Origin: Epichloe hybrida
Taxonomy: Eukaryota > Ascomycota > Sordariomycetes > Hypocreales > Clavicipitaceae
DNA length: 64,000 nucleotides
Direction of reading: 5' to 3'
Assembly: GCA_019022495.1 (NCBI GenBank)
Contig: JAFEKR010000005.1
Location: 3,348,001 to 3,412,000, forward strand
Part shown: one piece after another, positions 11,020 through 22,806 of the stretch
Position numbering within the stretch: position 1 is the first letter of the stretch
Layout of the letters: each line of letters starts with the position of its first letter
Notes under the pieces: model-generated
Seen by the model: only the letters and a program-made list of their open reading frames with translations
Database searches by the model: none
What the model was told of the DNA's origin: nothing
Program-made: the position numbers and the translations under genes

Positions 11020-13316
11020 TCACGGCGCCTCACCCGAGATCAAAGCCTTCAACTCCATGGGACTAAGTGTGCTTCTCCGCCTAGACGCCGTCTTGCCGAC
11101 CTTGCGATCTCGCTTCCTCTTTTCCGGTTTGGCGAGGCTGTCAGAGGGACCCAGGTCCTGCTTCACTGGGTCGCGGGCGGGTTCTTGTTGTTCGCGTTGG
11201 CGCCGTGTTTTGCTCGCTGGTTCTTCGTCTGGTGGTGCCTCGACCTCGACCTCGACCTCGACCTCGGCCTCGACCGTAGCAGTTGCTGCCGACGTGGACA
11301 TGATGGGCCGGGACACGCCTCTGGTCGAACCACGCGCAGCTTTTATTTTGGCCCTCACACGGGCCGCGTCCGCTTCCCTCTCTGAAGCGGCGAGTTTCGC
11401 TGCAATGCTGGACATTGTCAAGGGGCTTTGCGCTGGCTTCGGCTCCGTGTCCCGGGGTGGCCTTGTGCGAGGTTCGACGCGTGTGGGAGATGAGTGAGTG
11501 GTCAGGGTAGAAGTCTGCTTATGCGTCTCGTCGACTTCGTCAGCGGCTTGAACGGGGTCATCGTGCTCGTCGTTTCCTGGCGGTGCAGGTGCAGGTGCAG
11601 GGGGCATCTCTATATCCTGCTTCTTCGGTAGCAATGCATCGTCCAAGGACGTTCTCGAGGGTGAACGTGGTCGTTCGGCTGGCCGATGCACCCTACTCGG
11701 GAGTCTCGGTTGAGATGCTAGCGCTCGCGGCCGGACCGGCAGAGATCTCATGGATTTCGATTCCGAGGTTGGAGCGCTCTCGTCGTTATTGGAACCGTGG
11801 TGGCTAGGCCCGAATCGTAGCTTTTCGTTCCTCAAAAACCCTCGATTGCCGGCAGACCTTGAGTTTACAAGAGGACTGGGCTGTGGACGTCCAGGAAGCG
11901 CTGCGGATTCCAGAGACTCATCTTGCTCGTGCTCATGCTCGTGCATCGACTCCTGGTCCGGCCGATTGAACATGCCTTGACTGCCGTCTGCGACAGGATA
12001 CTCATCTTCTGGCACATGATCCTCATGATTTTCAGCGTCACTATCGCTGTCTCCCCCCACATCGTCGAAATCTTCGCCAGCGGCATAATCAGGCTGATCT
12101 GCATTTCTCGGACAGGGGGAGTGTAAGAATTCGTGAGCATCATTTTCCTCAGGCTCCTCTTTGACGGCCGACAGCCCATGGTCCGCGACAACAACCCTCA
12201 TCTCATCCAAATCTTTGACGCGAACAGGGCTGAGACGCATTCCCATCTGCAAGTCCTCGTCGCACACGGGTTTCCCGCTGGAAGCCATTCTCTTCCGCCA
12301 TCCATCCATAAGATGCACTGCATCTTTCCAACGGGTCTCCATTTTCACCCAACCAGTCTTGAGTCTGTTGATCTCTTCCTCTCTGGTGACAACCTCTTCG
12401 ATTGGAACAAAAGACGGGTTGGTGAGAATTGTCCTCATGTGATCCAAGATCGAGTCCAGCTCTGCTACCATGTCTTCGTACGCCGGCCTCTTGCGGACCT
12501 CCTCGTCTTCTTTCGTGTCTGCAACCCAGCCACTCATGTCTCGCAGCTGCGCCATGGTTTGTTGCATTACACCCAACATGCTATCATTCTCTTCGGCAAG
12601 ATGCCGGGCAAGGTTCGCGAGTGTCGTGTTAGTTTCGCCCCGAAGTTCGGAATCATGGTGCAAAGAGTTACTGATGGTCGTGGTGTTGTCCTTCTCGTTG
12701 CCAATGTCACCTGTTACGGTAATTGTTGTGAGCGCAGGATTCGCTCTGGTGCCCCTCGATCGACCAGCTTCACCGAGCTGTTTTTTCAAAGTCTCAATTT
12801 GGCGATCTCGTCGGCGGATCTCTGTTGCGCAGCATGAGCGGGATTGGGCGACTAGAGACCTCATCCGCGCAACGTCCTCCTTCAGCGCTCTGGCGTTGGC
12901 CTCTGCAGTCTTGAGCTGCGTTTTTAAAGTAGACTCTGCTCGTGTCGCAAGATCAGCTTTGCGCTGGGCCTCGGTGTACTTGTCGTTGGTGCGCGTGAGA
13001 TCGGCGATGAGCTTCAGATTCTCCGCACGCATGGCGCGCATTGAAGTCGAGAGAGATTCTCGGTGTTCAGCGTCACGCTAGGCTTTGTTGTCAGCACGCC
13101 AATTCGAGAAGTCGTTTGCCTATCCAGACTTACGTCGCGACGCAGTATCAGGTTATTCAAGACGCTGATGATGCGCCCTGAGACCTCGGCGTCTTCTTCG
13201 TCACTTCTTCTCGTGCCTGCGAAATCGATGGAGTCGCCATCGCGCAACAAGCCTCTTGAGAGCAGCTGATTGTTGATATACAGCGACGCTGTACGAAGAT
13301 TGTCGGTATCGATCAT
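11020..13316 (-). CDS. tinA: NIMA-interacting TinA-like coiled-coil protein (ADIP family)
   Basis: Two exons, 13134-13316 and 11020-13077, with a 56-bp intron in phase 0, give 746 aa. The N-terminus MIDTDNLRTASLYINNQLLS with NNLILRRD is the conserved start of the afadin/alpha-actinin-binding (ADIP) family in fungi. A long coiled coil follows (about residues 60-170), including IRRRDRQIETLKKQL. The C-terminal half is acidic then basic, low complexity and probably disordered, with an E/V repeat (VEVEVEVEVE). In Aspergillus nidulans TINA binds the mitotic kinase NIMA and sits at spindle pole bodies; the same role here is inferred from family. The reading across the intron RRD|RDAEHRESLS restores the coiled coil. 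Confidence 0.82.
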
Positions 13317-14610
13317 GTTGGTCTTCGTAGCCCGTCGTAGGAAAAATAATTTCAAGGTCTCACAGAAAAGCGTTCATCTCCTGCGAAAGCCCAGGAAAAC
13401 CCGACGCTTCTTTGCAACTTGTCACGAAAGCGATTCTGGTGCGATGTGGTGGTGACAGGGTCTCTGTTCGACAAGGCGTTGTGCATGGTTGCCATGTGGG
13501 GAAAGTAAACAAACGAGAGCGCCGCTCGCTGACTAAGGCGGCACCGCAGGAACGTCAAGTCCAATAAAAATCTTCACCACACGATTGCACTGAAAGCTTG
13601 CTAATCAGGGAAAGCGGAGCTTTGCCTGCGTTTTGCGTGAAAGGCGAAGGCAAGAGTGTGGAGCGTAGCTTCCCGCTTTCCCTTTATTAAAATGAGGTCG
13701 TCCTGTGGAGACGTCTCTTCTGATTGGTCAGACGCGAAATACTCTTCGGCGACTGGTCGAGAAAAAAATTTCTGCCTCTCTTGACCGCCTGAGCTAGGGG
13801 GGGGGGTCAATCAGATCGTCAATCAGATCATCGTTAAATTATTAGTTAGATAGAAAAAAAACAGAAGTGGATAATAGTTAGCCCGGGCGGATACCGAGCT
13901 TTCCCTGCGCCTATGATGCCGATAAATTCGGGCAGCCATAAGGGTCTTGTATGTATGTTTTTTTTGCCGATGAAATAATTTCATTACATGGCTCTTTGAG
14001 TAGCTGTGTTACTATTTCGAAAGACGTCGGGTCCGACAGTCTGACGGTAAAGGCTACGTGCTGGTGATGTGTCTACTGCTCATCACAATGCTACCTTGAA
14101 GACACTATAAACCGAAGCGCGGAGCTTCCTGGCAATATTTCGTTTCTGTGATGACTAATGAGAGAAATCAAAAGAGACATTGCTGTCTCTTGCTTGCTTT
14201 TGTCGGCATGGATAGAAACTGGCCATTAACCGACGGCATACTTCCCCATGTGGTCGTGGCTCTGAAAATTCGAGACTGACATGGGTATGTATGGCAGCTA
14301 CCCAGTCGCGTGCCAGTGTCTGACGACAGACCTATAATCCTCTGTTAGAGTTCAAGTCTCGGAGTAGTGAATTTGGCAACAACAAAAAAAGTTCGGCTAT
14401 TATATCTCAGACACATTTGAGAAGATTTTTTAGTAACGCGGTTGTTTTCGGCATTGCCAAGTGGCGAAAAGAGGACGAACCTCGGATCGTCTCGGCGATT
14501 TGATGGCCCCGCGGCGTCATCATGATATGGATGGAAATTCAACAGGGTGGCGATGGAAATAAAACACATACCTTGTGTAATTCTGAATGTTTCGCCCCTT
14601 CGCAATAATT
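13317..14610. other. Gene-poor gap of 1.3 kb
   Basis: Promoter of the TinA-like gene on the left and the 3' side of RRP7 on the right. It has a G-run at about 13798-13806 and moderately AT-rich sequence from 13840 to 14420. No convincing gene or RNA was found. Confidence 0.5.
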
Positions 14611-15552
14611 TCATGTTTCAGGCTTGAATTTGCCACGCTTCTGCCGCATAGCGTCAACTTTCCGCCTATCATCATGGAAACGTCGCAGCAAAGCTGCTTG
14701 TTCTTTCTTCCGTTGCTCACGCAGTTGGAAGCGGTAGAAATTCCCAAGCTCCGACTTCTTCTTGTCGGCCTTGTCAACCATTCTTTGTTTGGCCGCCTCA
14801 GCTTCGTTGCGACTGGCCGGCGCGGCTCTGCCACCGCGTGTCACCGTGACAAAACCGTCCTCATCAGGTTCGTTGCGCAACCGCTTGGCCAATTCGACAG
14901 CCTCCTTCTCTTTTTTGTTGAAAGCATTGAAGAATGCGTGGACTGCTTTTTGTGTACCAGCCTTGTCAACCCTCGAGAGCTGCAAGTGCGTTGCTATCCA
15001 AGATGAGCCTAATGATGGGACCTGATCCGCCAAGTTCTCACCCCATACCGGATACTTTTTAGTCTTGTGCACTTTGGTGATGGCTTTTAGCACCAGCTGC
15101 ACACTCTTTTCATCTGCAAGCAAGACAACCGCCGTACTGCTGCTTCTGTGTAATTGCCGGGTCCATATCTGCGGTAACTGTAACTCTTGTTCTTCCCTTT
15201 TTCTCTCTTCCGCTTCAAGATGCAGCATTTTCCTCTTTTTGGCGAAACCGTGTACTTTGGTCGCTTGGGCCGGGTCCACGGGCAGGACAGTCTTGGCCTC
15301 ATCGTCGAAACTTATTGTTTCAAACCTTCCAGCCCCTACTAAGCTTGTGAAGACGGCTCGGAAATGAGGCTCTGTACTGTCGCTTGGTATATTTTTCAAA
15401 AAAAGACTTCGTGAATCGTTCGCGGTAGGAATCTTTGGTGTATTTTGTCGGACGCGCACCTCATGGATGGCGCTGAGAGGGAATGAAGGCATTGAAGGCA
15501 TGCGGATGGGCAAAACAGCGAACTCATCGCTCGACGAGATTAGCGCTGGCAT
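14611..15552 (-). CDS. RRP7: Ribosomal RNA-processing protein 7
   Basis: A single exon of 313 aa. Rrp7 is part of the UTP-C module of the small-subunit processome in the nucleolus and is needed for 18S rRNA maturation. The N-terminal half has an RRM-like fold with SRSLFLKNIPSDSTEPHFRA (about residues 47-66). The C-terminal Rrp7 domain carries the diagnostic DEDGFVTVTRGGR, then a Lys/Arg-rich helix ending ELGNFYRFQLREQRKKE and a final DDRRKVDAMRQKRGKFKP tail that places rRNA contacts in the homologues. It is divergent from the DUF92 gene with 310 bp between starts. Confidence 0.95.
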   Translation of the reverse strand: MPALISSSDEFAVLPIRMPSMPSFPLSAIHEVRVRQNTPKIPTANDSRSLFLKNIPSDSTEPHFRAVFTSLVGAGRFETISFDDEAKTVLPVDPAQATKVHGFAKKRKMLHLEAEERKREEQELQLPQIWTRQLHRSSSTAVVLLADEKSVQLVLKAITKVHKTKKYPVWGENLADQVPSLGSSWIATHLQLSRVDKAGTQKAVHAFFNAFNKKEKEAVELAKRLRNEPDEDGFVTVTRGGRAAPASRNEAEAAKQRMVDKADKKKSELGNFYRFQLREQRKKEQAALLRRFHDDRRKVDAMRQKRGKFKPET

Positions 15553-15862
15553 GATGACGTATAGAGCGAACCTATCGCGGCAGAGAGCCGTAATCGTGTG
15601 AAATCGCTAACTTGATTGAAAATCAAACAAGTCGTCGGCAGTACTCGGTAGAAAAAAAATTGGCGCCGCCAGCGTATCGATTAGCCATGTGCCTATAGTG
15701 CGCCAAGCACTGTCTATACGGCCCGACAGAACCAGTCAGGTTGACGTCCGCCGGTCCGTAACGTAAAACTGGGCTTGAGATGGCTTGGCCCACCTCCTTT
15801 CGGAGCCTTCACTCTCATCACGGCACGGCGACGATACGCAACACGCCCTCCAGCCGTTCGTC
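15553..15862. promoter_or_regulatory. Short bidirectional promoter, RRP7 and DUF92 gene
   Basis: 310 bp separate two divergent start codons, so regulatory elements are probably shared. I see no defined operator or TATA box. Confidence 0.4.
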
Positions 15863-17120
15863 ATGAAGCCTATTATTGCTGTGCCGGCAACTCTTGCCCT
15901 TATACTGAGAGCTTGGTCCAAGAACTCACTCACTCCTGCTGGCATCGTCGCGGCCGCACTTACGGCCATGGCACATGCTTACCACCCATGGAATCTACCT
16001 TTTGCTCTGCTCTGCGTCTTCTTTCTGGCAGGAACACGAGTTACGCACGTATGCGACTGGTACAGGCCCTTGGAAACTGTGCAAATGTGGCTGACAATAT
16101 CGTAGATTAAAGAAAATGTCAAAGCAGCATTGACAATGCATTCAAAAGGCAGCTCCGGAGGCGAGGGGCCGAGAACCCACGTGCAAGGTGAACCCGAGAA
16201 CTGTTACGAAAATCAAAAATGCCACATCCTAACATGCTTCTTCCGTAGTGTTTGCGAATTCCTTGATGGCATCGATTCTTACAGTCGCCCACGGATATCA
16301 ACTGCGGAGTCGAGTTGCCGCCTACGCCGACCCCAACACGCCGAATCCGGAAAGCAGTATTTGTTATTCTTGGGGCGGCGATCTTCTGGTCGTGGGGATT
16401 ATTGCCAACTATGCCGCCGTCGCTGCAGACACGTTTAGTTCCGAGCTAGGCATTTTATCAAAGAGTCAACCACGCCTGATCACGTCACTGAAACTACGAA
16501 AGGTCCCTCGGGGAACCAACGGAGGCGTCACTTTGCTCGGCTTGGCAGCTGGCTGCTTTGGTTCCATGGTGATAGTGGCCGCTTCCATGGTGTTTTTGCC
16601 TACGTGCAACGCTGAAACAGCACCAACCCTCGGGGGCGGGGTGCCATGGACTTTGGCGCAGCGGCGGATGTTCATGGGAGGCATGGTCATCTGGGGTACG
16701 CTGGGCAGCGTTCTGGACAGTTTCCTGGGAGGTATTTTCCAGCGATCAGTGCGGGATGTGAGGTCCGGTAGGATTGTTGAAGGCGAGGGTGGTAACCGCG
16801 TCCTGGTCTCAGCCTCTTCTCCACAGACAGCCATTCGAGCGGCGGCAGTTTCCAGTGATGCACACGGTAAGAAGAGTGGCAAACAGGATACCTCGGCTTT
16901 TGATGAGCAAGACGAAGCTGAAGACATATATGATGCCAAGAACAAGCACCGAAAGCCAAGCTTTGGGGACCAGCGGCCATCCAGAGTGGTTGAAAGTGGA
17001 TGGGACCTCCTAGATAACAACGATGTCAATTTCTTGATGGCATCAATCATGAGCGTGGGCGGTATGGGCGCGGCTGCTTGGTTTTGGGGCGTTCCTTTGG
17101 AGTCAGTATTGAAGCCGTAG
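15863..17120 (+). CDS. DUF92/TMEM19 family integral membrane protein
   Basis: Three exons, 15863-16048, 16106-16187 and 16249-17120, with introns of 57 and 61 bp, give 379 aa. The N-terminus MKPIIAVPATLALILRAW and the second segment WNLPFALLCVFFLAGTRVTH are membrane helices. SKGSSGGEGPRTHVQV, split across exons 2 and 3, and YAAVAADTFSSELGILSKSQPRLITS with RKVPRGTNGGVTLLG are the strongest family blocks. TMEM19/DUF92 proteins occur from archaea to humans; the plant member VTE6 is a phytyl-phosphate kinase, so a prenyl-phosphate kinase role is possible but not shown for fungi. A hydrophilic loop around residues 270-340 interrupts the last helices. Confidence 0.88.
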
Positions 17121-17129
17121 GGAGAGAGA

Positions 17130-17345
17130 TTGATTCGGGCAAAGCTTTGTAGCCCCTTGAAATGTCTGACATGATTCACATACTTTTACTTGACAAGTAC
17201 GTGACACAGATGCACGGCAGTATTCCCCCGTCTTGCTTGCGCACGATTCGCCGCTCCATGGCCTTGTCTGAGATGTCGACCGCCTCGAGCCCCGGCACGT
17301 CGAGCGACGGCTTGGGAGAAAGAACTCCCACCTGGCATGTTGACC
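17130..17345 (-). pseudogene. Truncated MFS transporter relic (allantoate-permease type)
   Basis: On the minus strand one frame reads VPGLEAVDISDKAMERRIVRKQ and then GGILPCICVTYL before a stop. This matches the cytosolic N-terminus and start of the first helix in fungal anion:cation symporter MFS proteins (pattern ERRxVRKxDxxILPxxxxxYL). No ATG lies in frame nearby and no downstream helices follow, so it looks like a leftover 5' fragment. Identification rests on one short motif. Confidence 0.35.
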
Positions 17346-17772
17346 CCGACGAGCGAGCGGACTTGGAATGGGGTTGGTTGACTTTGTGCTTTAGTTATCT
17401 GAATGCTCATCGGAGACTCGGGGCGGAGTCTGAGAAGCACCCGCGCGTTGGGCGTTCTCCCACCTTCTGGTCTCGTCTATCCACCGCCAGAGTCGCTCAT
17501 CTGCGACGGGTTTTCATTCTCCTGCAATCTTACTTACTCTGCGGACATGAACGCTAGCGTGGCTCGAATATTCTCACCTTTTGCTGGTCTAGTCGCGAGT
17601 TGATATAGTGCCTCTAGATGATGGAAGTCCTGTAGAGCACCAAGATTCACCAAGCGTATTGAAAAATGGCAGTTCACCAGCTTCCCATTCCTTTTCTGAT
17701 GGTCGAACGCTCTGACATTTGGAACATATGTAGGCAGTCCCACGCTAACCTACTAACCCTGCAAAATGGGCT

Positions 17773-18337
17773 TACAGTACACCCCCTGAATTATATCACA
17801 GATCTACATGACAGGGGGGATTGAGCGAATCAGGTACTGGAAAGGCAATGAGGGAGACAGGGGCTAGGATAAGTAGGTACCTAGATTCCCTGACATTTTA
17901 TTTGGGAAATTATGTATCCTCTAGTAGCGCTATATACCCTGCGCATTTTCCTTGTAGCTCTCTTGTAGCTCTCTATTACAATACAGGGGTTCTACTGCAC
18001 TTACAGCTAATCGCAGCTGTTAGAGAGGAATGAAAAAGCGGGGCATGTAGATTTGTGTTGCACCCACAAGGGCATAATTGATCCCTGCTGCACGATAGTC
18101 TTGCTACTTAACTAGCTAAGACAAGAGTCCACCCCTAGCTAGTTATTTTCTATAATCTCTGTAACTATATAGTACGTTTTAGCACTATATTAGTACCTTA
18201 TCTATAGTAGAGGTACTTAGGTATTTAAGCCGTACTTCACACCCTCTTACAGGGTCGGATAACTTAATAGAGGTGGTCACATTAAACCCTAGCTTCGCGG
18301 TCCAATAATTTGCAAAATAATTCAGGGGGGAAGTGTA
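17773..18337. mobile_element. MITE-like element, family A, copy 1, interrupted
   Basis: The left arm 17773-17810 begins tacagtacaccccctgaatt and ends gatctacatg. The right arm is split: catgtagatttg at 18044-18055 and gcaaaataattcagggggg from 18312. The interior is clearly homologous, in reverse orientation, to the element at 45673-45959 (shared words caggggctaggat and cagctgttagagagg). The split is explained by a nested insertion of about 255 bp. It has no coding capacity and is likely a non-autonomous DNA transposon. Confidence 0.7.
18056..18310. mobile_element. Insertion nested in the right arm of the family A element
   Basis: About 255 bp of AT-rich sequence lies between the two halves of the right inverted repeat. 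ATTTG occurs at both junctions, as expected of a short target duplication. I see no terminal inverted repeats or ORF in it, so its class is unknown. Confidence 0.4.
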
Positions 18338-19554
18338 AGCAGGGATAATCCTCGCCAAAGTCACACGTGAGCAATGCCAAATGTTAACAAAAATATCAAC
18401 TACGATGCTTCGCCGAAGACCAGTTCAACCACCTACGCCTGAGCATCTCCCTCCTGTGCCTAGTGGTGCTTTCAAGAAGAGTTGTTACGTCTATCCTGAT
18501 ACCGCGTATTATTTGCGAGATGGTGAGTTAATCCACACTTCTCTGGCTGCATTTAACTGATACGTACTCAGCTGGCGATACTGAATGGAGCAGAGGTACA
18601 ATCGATGCCCGTACAAGCACTTCTATCGTGTTCGGGACCAGGAAAACACGGCCCGAGGCCCCGTGTATGTGACAATATACATATGTGACATTATCCAAGC
18701 TCCAAGCTTCGTATGCCGCCGACGGCACAGTGGGTCGTTCGACATCCATCCAGGGGGCCATCGCTGTGGTCAAGTCTTGCGCGAATTCCCGGTGCATACC
18801 ACTCCAATGCTTGTTCGTTGCTGCCCGGGATACAAGCCCGCTGGAGCTGTGCATATAATATCCGGCCAGATTCTTCCACAGTTGGAAAATTGCGAGATAA
18901 CTGCAGCCCAAAGCTTCCGAGACCTATCCGATGGTCCGTCATCAGAAGACTCAGCCATCGTGTTTCAAAGACCTTCATCTCTACCGTGTACCTGGACAGT
19001 CTATTCACCTACGCTTTCTCCCGAAAAATAGGTCTTGGGTTAAAGAGCGGCAAGCACGATACAGGTAGGAACATATATTATAGGTAGGTATATCCGAGTG
19101 GCGTTGCTGTGATGGACGGCACCAACTTCCGTCCATGTGGCCACGTGCCTGCAGCCACATCATGATAATCCTGGGCTTTACTTTGCTTACTTGAGAGGTT
19201 TCCTCCATTCCCTTTCGCCAGGATGCAGCCCAGAGCTGGAACACGACTTGTCGAGTCGAGGGTTGAATACGCGGGAGCCCACACAATTCGGGAGAGGGGT
19301 GAATAGCAGTACTGTGAACATATGCTATTCTACTATATTTCTGCTCGTCAAAACGCCTCGACTTGCTTACATTGGAAATTACCCCACTCGTTGCGGGGTA
19401 AATAAGGGGTCTGGTAGGGTCTGCGCTTCCGCATTGAGTTTCTCCTGTAGAACGAAGCTTCCATGTGTCATGGACTTATTGTTTCTTCCGCCGTCGATCA
19501 AGCAGCGCGCCTTCGCTTGCACAACCCCCCCTTTCCATCCCCCCCTTTTCCAGC
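18338..19554. other. Gene-poor gap, possible small two-exon ORF
   Basis: A possible ORF starts at 18383 (MLTKISTTMLRRRP) and may splice with a GTGAGT donor near 18522 and TACTCAG acceptor near 18571 to end at about 18672. It matches no family I know and may be a relic. The rest shows nothing. Confidence 0.25.
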
Positions 19555-21477
19555 TCACTGGTCTGCCGGCGGCGCGGTGCCTTTCCCCATCGGACCCTCG
19601 GGTTGCGGTACATGAGGGTCGGTCGTGAATGGCTCTCTGCTGCTGAGGGACTTGACGCGACCGAGCAGATACTCCAGGTGGCGGAACGCGGCACTCGGCG
19701 CAAACTGAGGCACCATGTGTCCGGACAGGGAGACGCCCACATAGGTCAGCCCTCGCTCGGTGTGAGCGGTGCCGAGGACGCCTGCCCCAGCGATAGTGCC
19801 GAGGTCTCCTCGCCGATGGTACGGGACGTAGAAGGGCTCCGTGGGTCGTCTCTGGAATCCCAGCTTGCCGCCAAACGTCGTGTTCTGGATGGCCAAGAGC
19901 GTGGCGCCGGCCTGCAGGACAAAGTCGAGCGCCCCGTGGCCGATGATGACATTCTTGGTCCTGTCGATGACGCCTCCGAGCACGGTGGTGCTGGGCGGAG
20001 CGGACGTGTCGTGGTCGTCGACGAAGACGGGGCCCCCGCAGGACACCCAGGTCCGGTCGAGAGGCGCGTTGATGGCCTTCTTCACATCCTGTCGGTCAAA
20101 GTAGATGGACGCTCCCTTGGGGAGATAGGCAAAGTCGCCGGGGTAGCCGAGCACGTCCCACAGCAATGGACACGTCGTGGCAATATGGTAGGGGTTAAAA
20201 CAAGGATTGATTCTCGCGATGGCATTCCCGATAACCCCCGTCATATCATATAGGCCGCATCCCGGCATGGGCAGGCCCGTCTTGGCGTCGAGGCCGGGCA
20301 GAGGACTGGGCAGATGGCCGCGGGCTGGGTACGAGAGGTAGTGGTCGCGCAAGGCGGCGAATCCGCACTTCCTGTCCGTGTCGTGGATGTACTGGACAAG
20401 GGAGTCGTTCAAGGGGAACAAGCTGCGGTGGTATTCCACGAATGGGACAGCCATCATATCGCCCACTCGGTTTTCTATGAGATCCGGGTCGTAGATCATC
20501 ATGCCCTTGACGTCGAAGTACTTGGGGTTTTTGGCGTCCAGCATGGCGCTTGCTATGTAGGAGCAGTACATGCCTCTGTTATTGAAAACTTGTGCATTAG
20601 AATTTCTGCCCCGTGGGATTGAGTAGCTCCGCCTGATTTCAACCGAGAAGCAAGAAAGGGGGGGGGATCAAGCACGCACGCATACGACTCCCCGGTAAGG
20701 TATACTTTGTATCCTTGCATGGAGAATGTGTCGATGAAGTTTCGAAAAAAGCCCATAAACTGGCGAGCAACGTCGTCTTCGTTCTTGGCAGTCACAGTGC
20801 CTGTGGAGAAGCCCGTGTTGATCGGCTGCTCGACCAAGAGAACATTGGTGAGACGGTGCCATGCCCAAGCGTTCGCAACAGGCTTGTACGTCCCGTACTG
20901 CCAAACGAACGGCCCAATTTCTTGCAGCAACCCTTCTAGAGACGAGCACCCGGGCTGAAAGGGGGAGGGAGGTGAAGAAATAACGCGGGATTAGCTTCGC
21001 GAGTAGATGAATTTCCTGCGCTGTAGGGGCAGGGGCCACTTACACCGCCGTTGAGCCAGATGACAATCTCCTTGGCGGCAGCAGGGTTGGTAGAGGGCTG
21101 AAACCAAAAGTAAAACTTGTCCGGGCCGTTGACGTCCTCCGAGATGGACATTTGGCCGGCGTAGGCTTCCCCGATGTCGAAATCGACGTCCGGGATGCCT
21201 TTGCCGTTGAGCAAATACTCTAGTCAACCGCCCAAGCGTTAGTCGTCCGTCCTGACCGTGTCAACATCGTTGAGGGGAGGAGGGGTGAGCTCTCACTGTT
21301 TGTCTTGTCGTTGTGGAATCTCTTCGTTTCGACGGGCTCCTCGTCCCGCGCCCACTTGTCAAACGGAACTCCCGCAGGGCTTCTCGCCTGCGTCCTGGTC
21401 CTGTCGTGGAGGCCGCGGACCGTGTGCGCCGAAGCGCCAGCCAAGGTCGCGATTGAAACGAAAACACCCCAACGCAT
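19555..21477 (-). CDS. Secreted serine carboxypeptidase (S10, carboxypeptidase S1-like)
   Basis: Four exons, 21297-21477, 21044-21219, 20680-20954 and 19555-20575, give 550 aa; introns are 77, 89 and 104 bp. The N-terminus MRWGVFVSIATLAGASA is a signal peptide. GIPDVDFDIGEAYAGQMSI opens the S10 domain; WLNGG|PGCSSLEGLLQE is joined across an intron, as is the nucleophile motif TGESYAG (Ser209). The other triad residues are Asp428 in GHGALDFV and His497 in SLSGHMVPQF. The enzyme releases C-terminal amino acids from peptides at acid pH, outside the cell or in the vacuole. It is flanked on both sides by repeat-rich gaps. Confidence 0.93.
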
Positions 21478-22640
21478 CGTAAAGGCTTGGAGAGAGGAGT
21501 ACGAGGATTCTAGTGCCTGGTGTTATGTTAAGATTCTTAATGTAATGGGCAATATGATAAGAACTTTTAGAAAACGGCGGCGGCGCTTCGTCTTTATACC
21601 ACGTTGATGTGTTGCACAGCGTCATTCCGCTGACGAATGGAATGGAAAGCCTGTTCTGCGTTTTTCCGATCTCGCTTGCTCGTCAATGAATTGCTTCCCG
21701 ATCACCTTTGGCTACGGGAATCGCTTCCACGGCGTTCCGGGTAGATTGCGCCGCGCCGCGCCGCGCCGTTCCAACTCACCTTCCTCATCAGGAAGGTGGG
21801 TTTTCGGCACTCAAGTTAATAAGGACAGGCGTTCTTAATAAGAAACACACCTGTCTCCACATTCTCGGCGCTAGCGGAATTCGTCTCGTATCTAGGGTGG
21901 AGCCTTCTTACTAGCAGAATAGCATATTATGTATATAATGGGCGTACATATATAATGGTACTGTATAAGGTATGTTACAGGGCGTGTGGTATGCACATGC
22001 TGTGAGAATGTACAACGTGTTTTGGAATTCCCTAATAGACCAAAAGATCCGTTCAAAGTCAAAGATGTGTCCGCCGCTTTCCCTAGTCTGTCTTTAGAAC
22101 CCGCTTAAATATCTTCTTACTCAGCTTTACAAATGAGATATATTCTGTTTTTTTATTGAAGCATAGCTACCCGGACTATTCTTAGTAGCAGCCTAGTTTC
22201 ACGACCGGGGACGGGTTGTGGTGATGAACAGAGTGAGGGCTAGATTCGCCATGGCTGCTAGAACAAGGCTACCCAGGGGCAAGGTGCGTGAAGGTCTCGA
22301 ACGGCTATCTACAGTAGGTCCTAGCAATTCCGAAGCAGCAGCAACGGCGACTCTGGTGGGAATTCTTCGGATTTACCGGGACCCCACTGTAGCAGCTAGG
22401 CGACGGCTCTTAGTCATCCAAGGAACCCCAATTTTGTCTCAACATGACAACTTTGAACCTCTCTTTTAAAGGCCCTCTCCTATCATGTCAGTCCCTGACC
22501 TACGCACGTATCGCAGGCAAAACGGAAAGATTCCTCCTAGCATCTAATCATATTGCAGGAACTTACGCGTCCCTTAAAGTGCTATACGTCACAACCAGGG
22601 GACATCACACCCCAAAGTAAAAGCGTCGCCAAAATCCCGC
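21478..22640. other. AT-rich intergenic region
   Basis: It begins with the carboxypeptidase promoter and a short GCCGC-type run near 21750. From about 21890 to 22160 it is strongly AT-rich with no ORF of interest, a composition compatible with old repeat-induced point mutation. Confidence 0.45.
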
Positions 22641-22806
22641 GTCTCCATCTCCATCTCGCCCCAGACGGATTCGCCGAGGACACTCCATCTCCATCTCTCC
22701 TAGACGGATTCGCCGAGGACACTCCATCTCCATCTCTCCTAGGCGGATTCGCGGACGACGCTCCGTCTCCATCTCTCCTAGACGGATTCGCCGAGGAACC
22801 CGTCTA
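22641..22806. repeat. 39-bp minisatellite, about four units
   Basis: Units start at 22663, 22702, 22741 and 22780, exactly 39 bp apart, with core agacggattcgccgagga. Since 39 is a multiple of three, the + strand stays open and would encode a 13-residue repeat (DGFAEDTPSPSLL). No ATG or family context supports translation. Confidence 0.85.

Noticed and set aside
17162..17557. 131-aa ORF downstream of the DUF92 gene
   Set aside because: No domain, poor codon pattern, and it overlaps a better minus-strand transporter-like motif.
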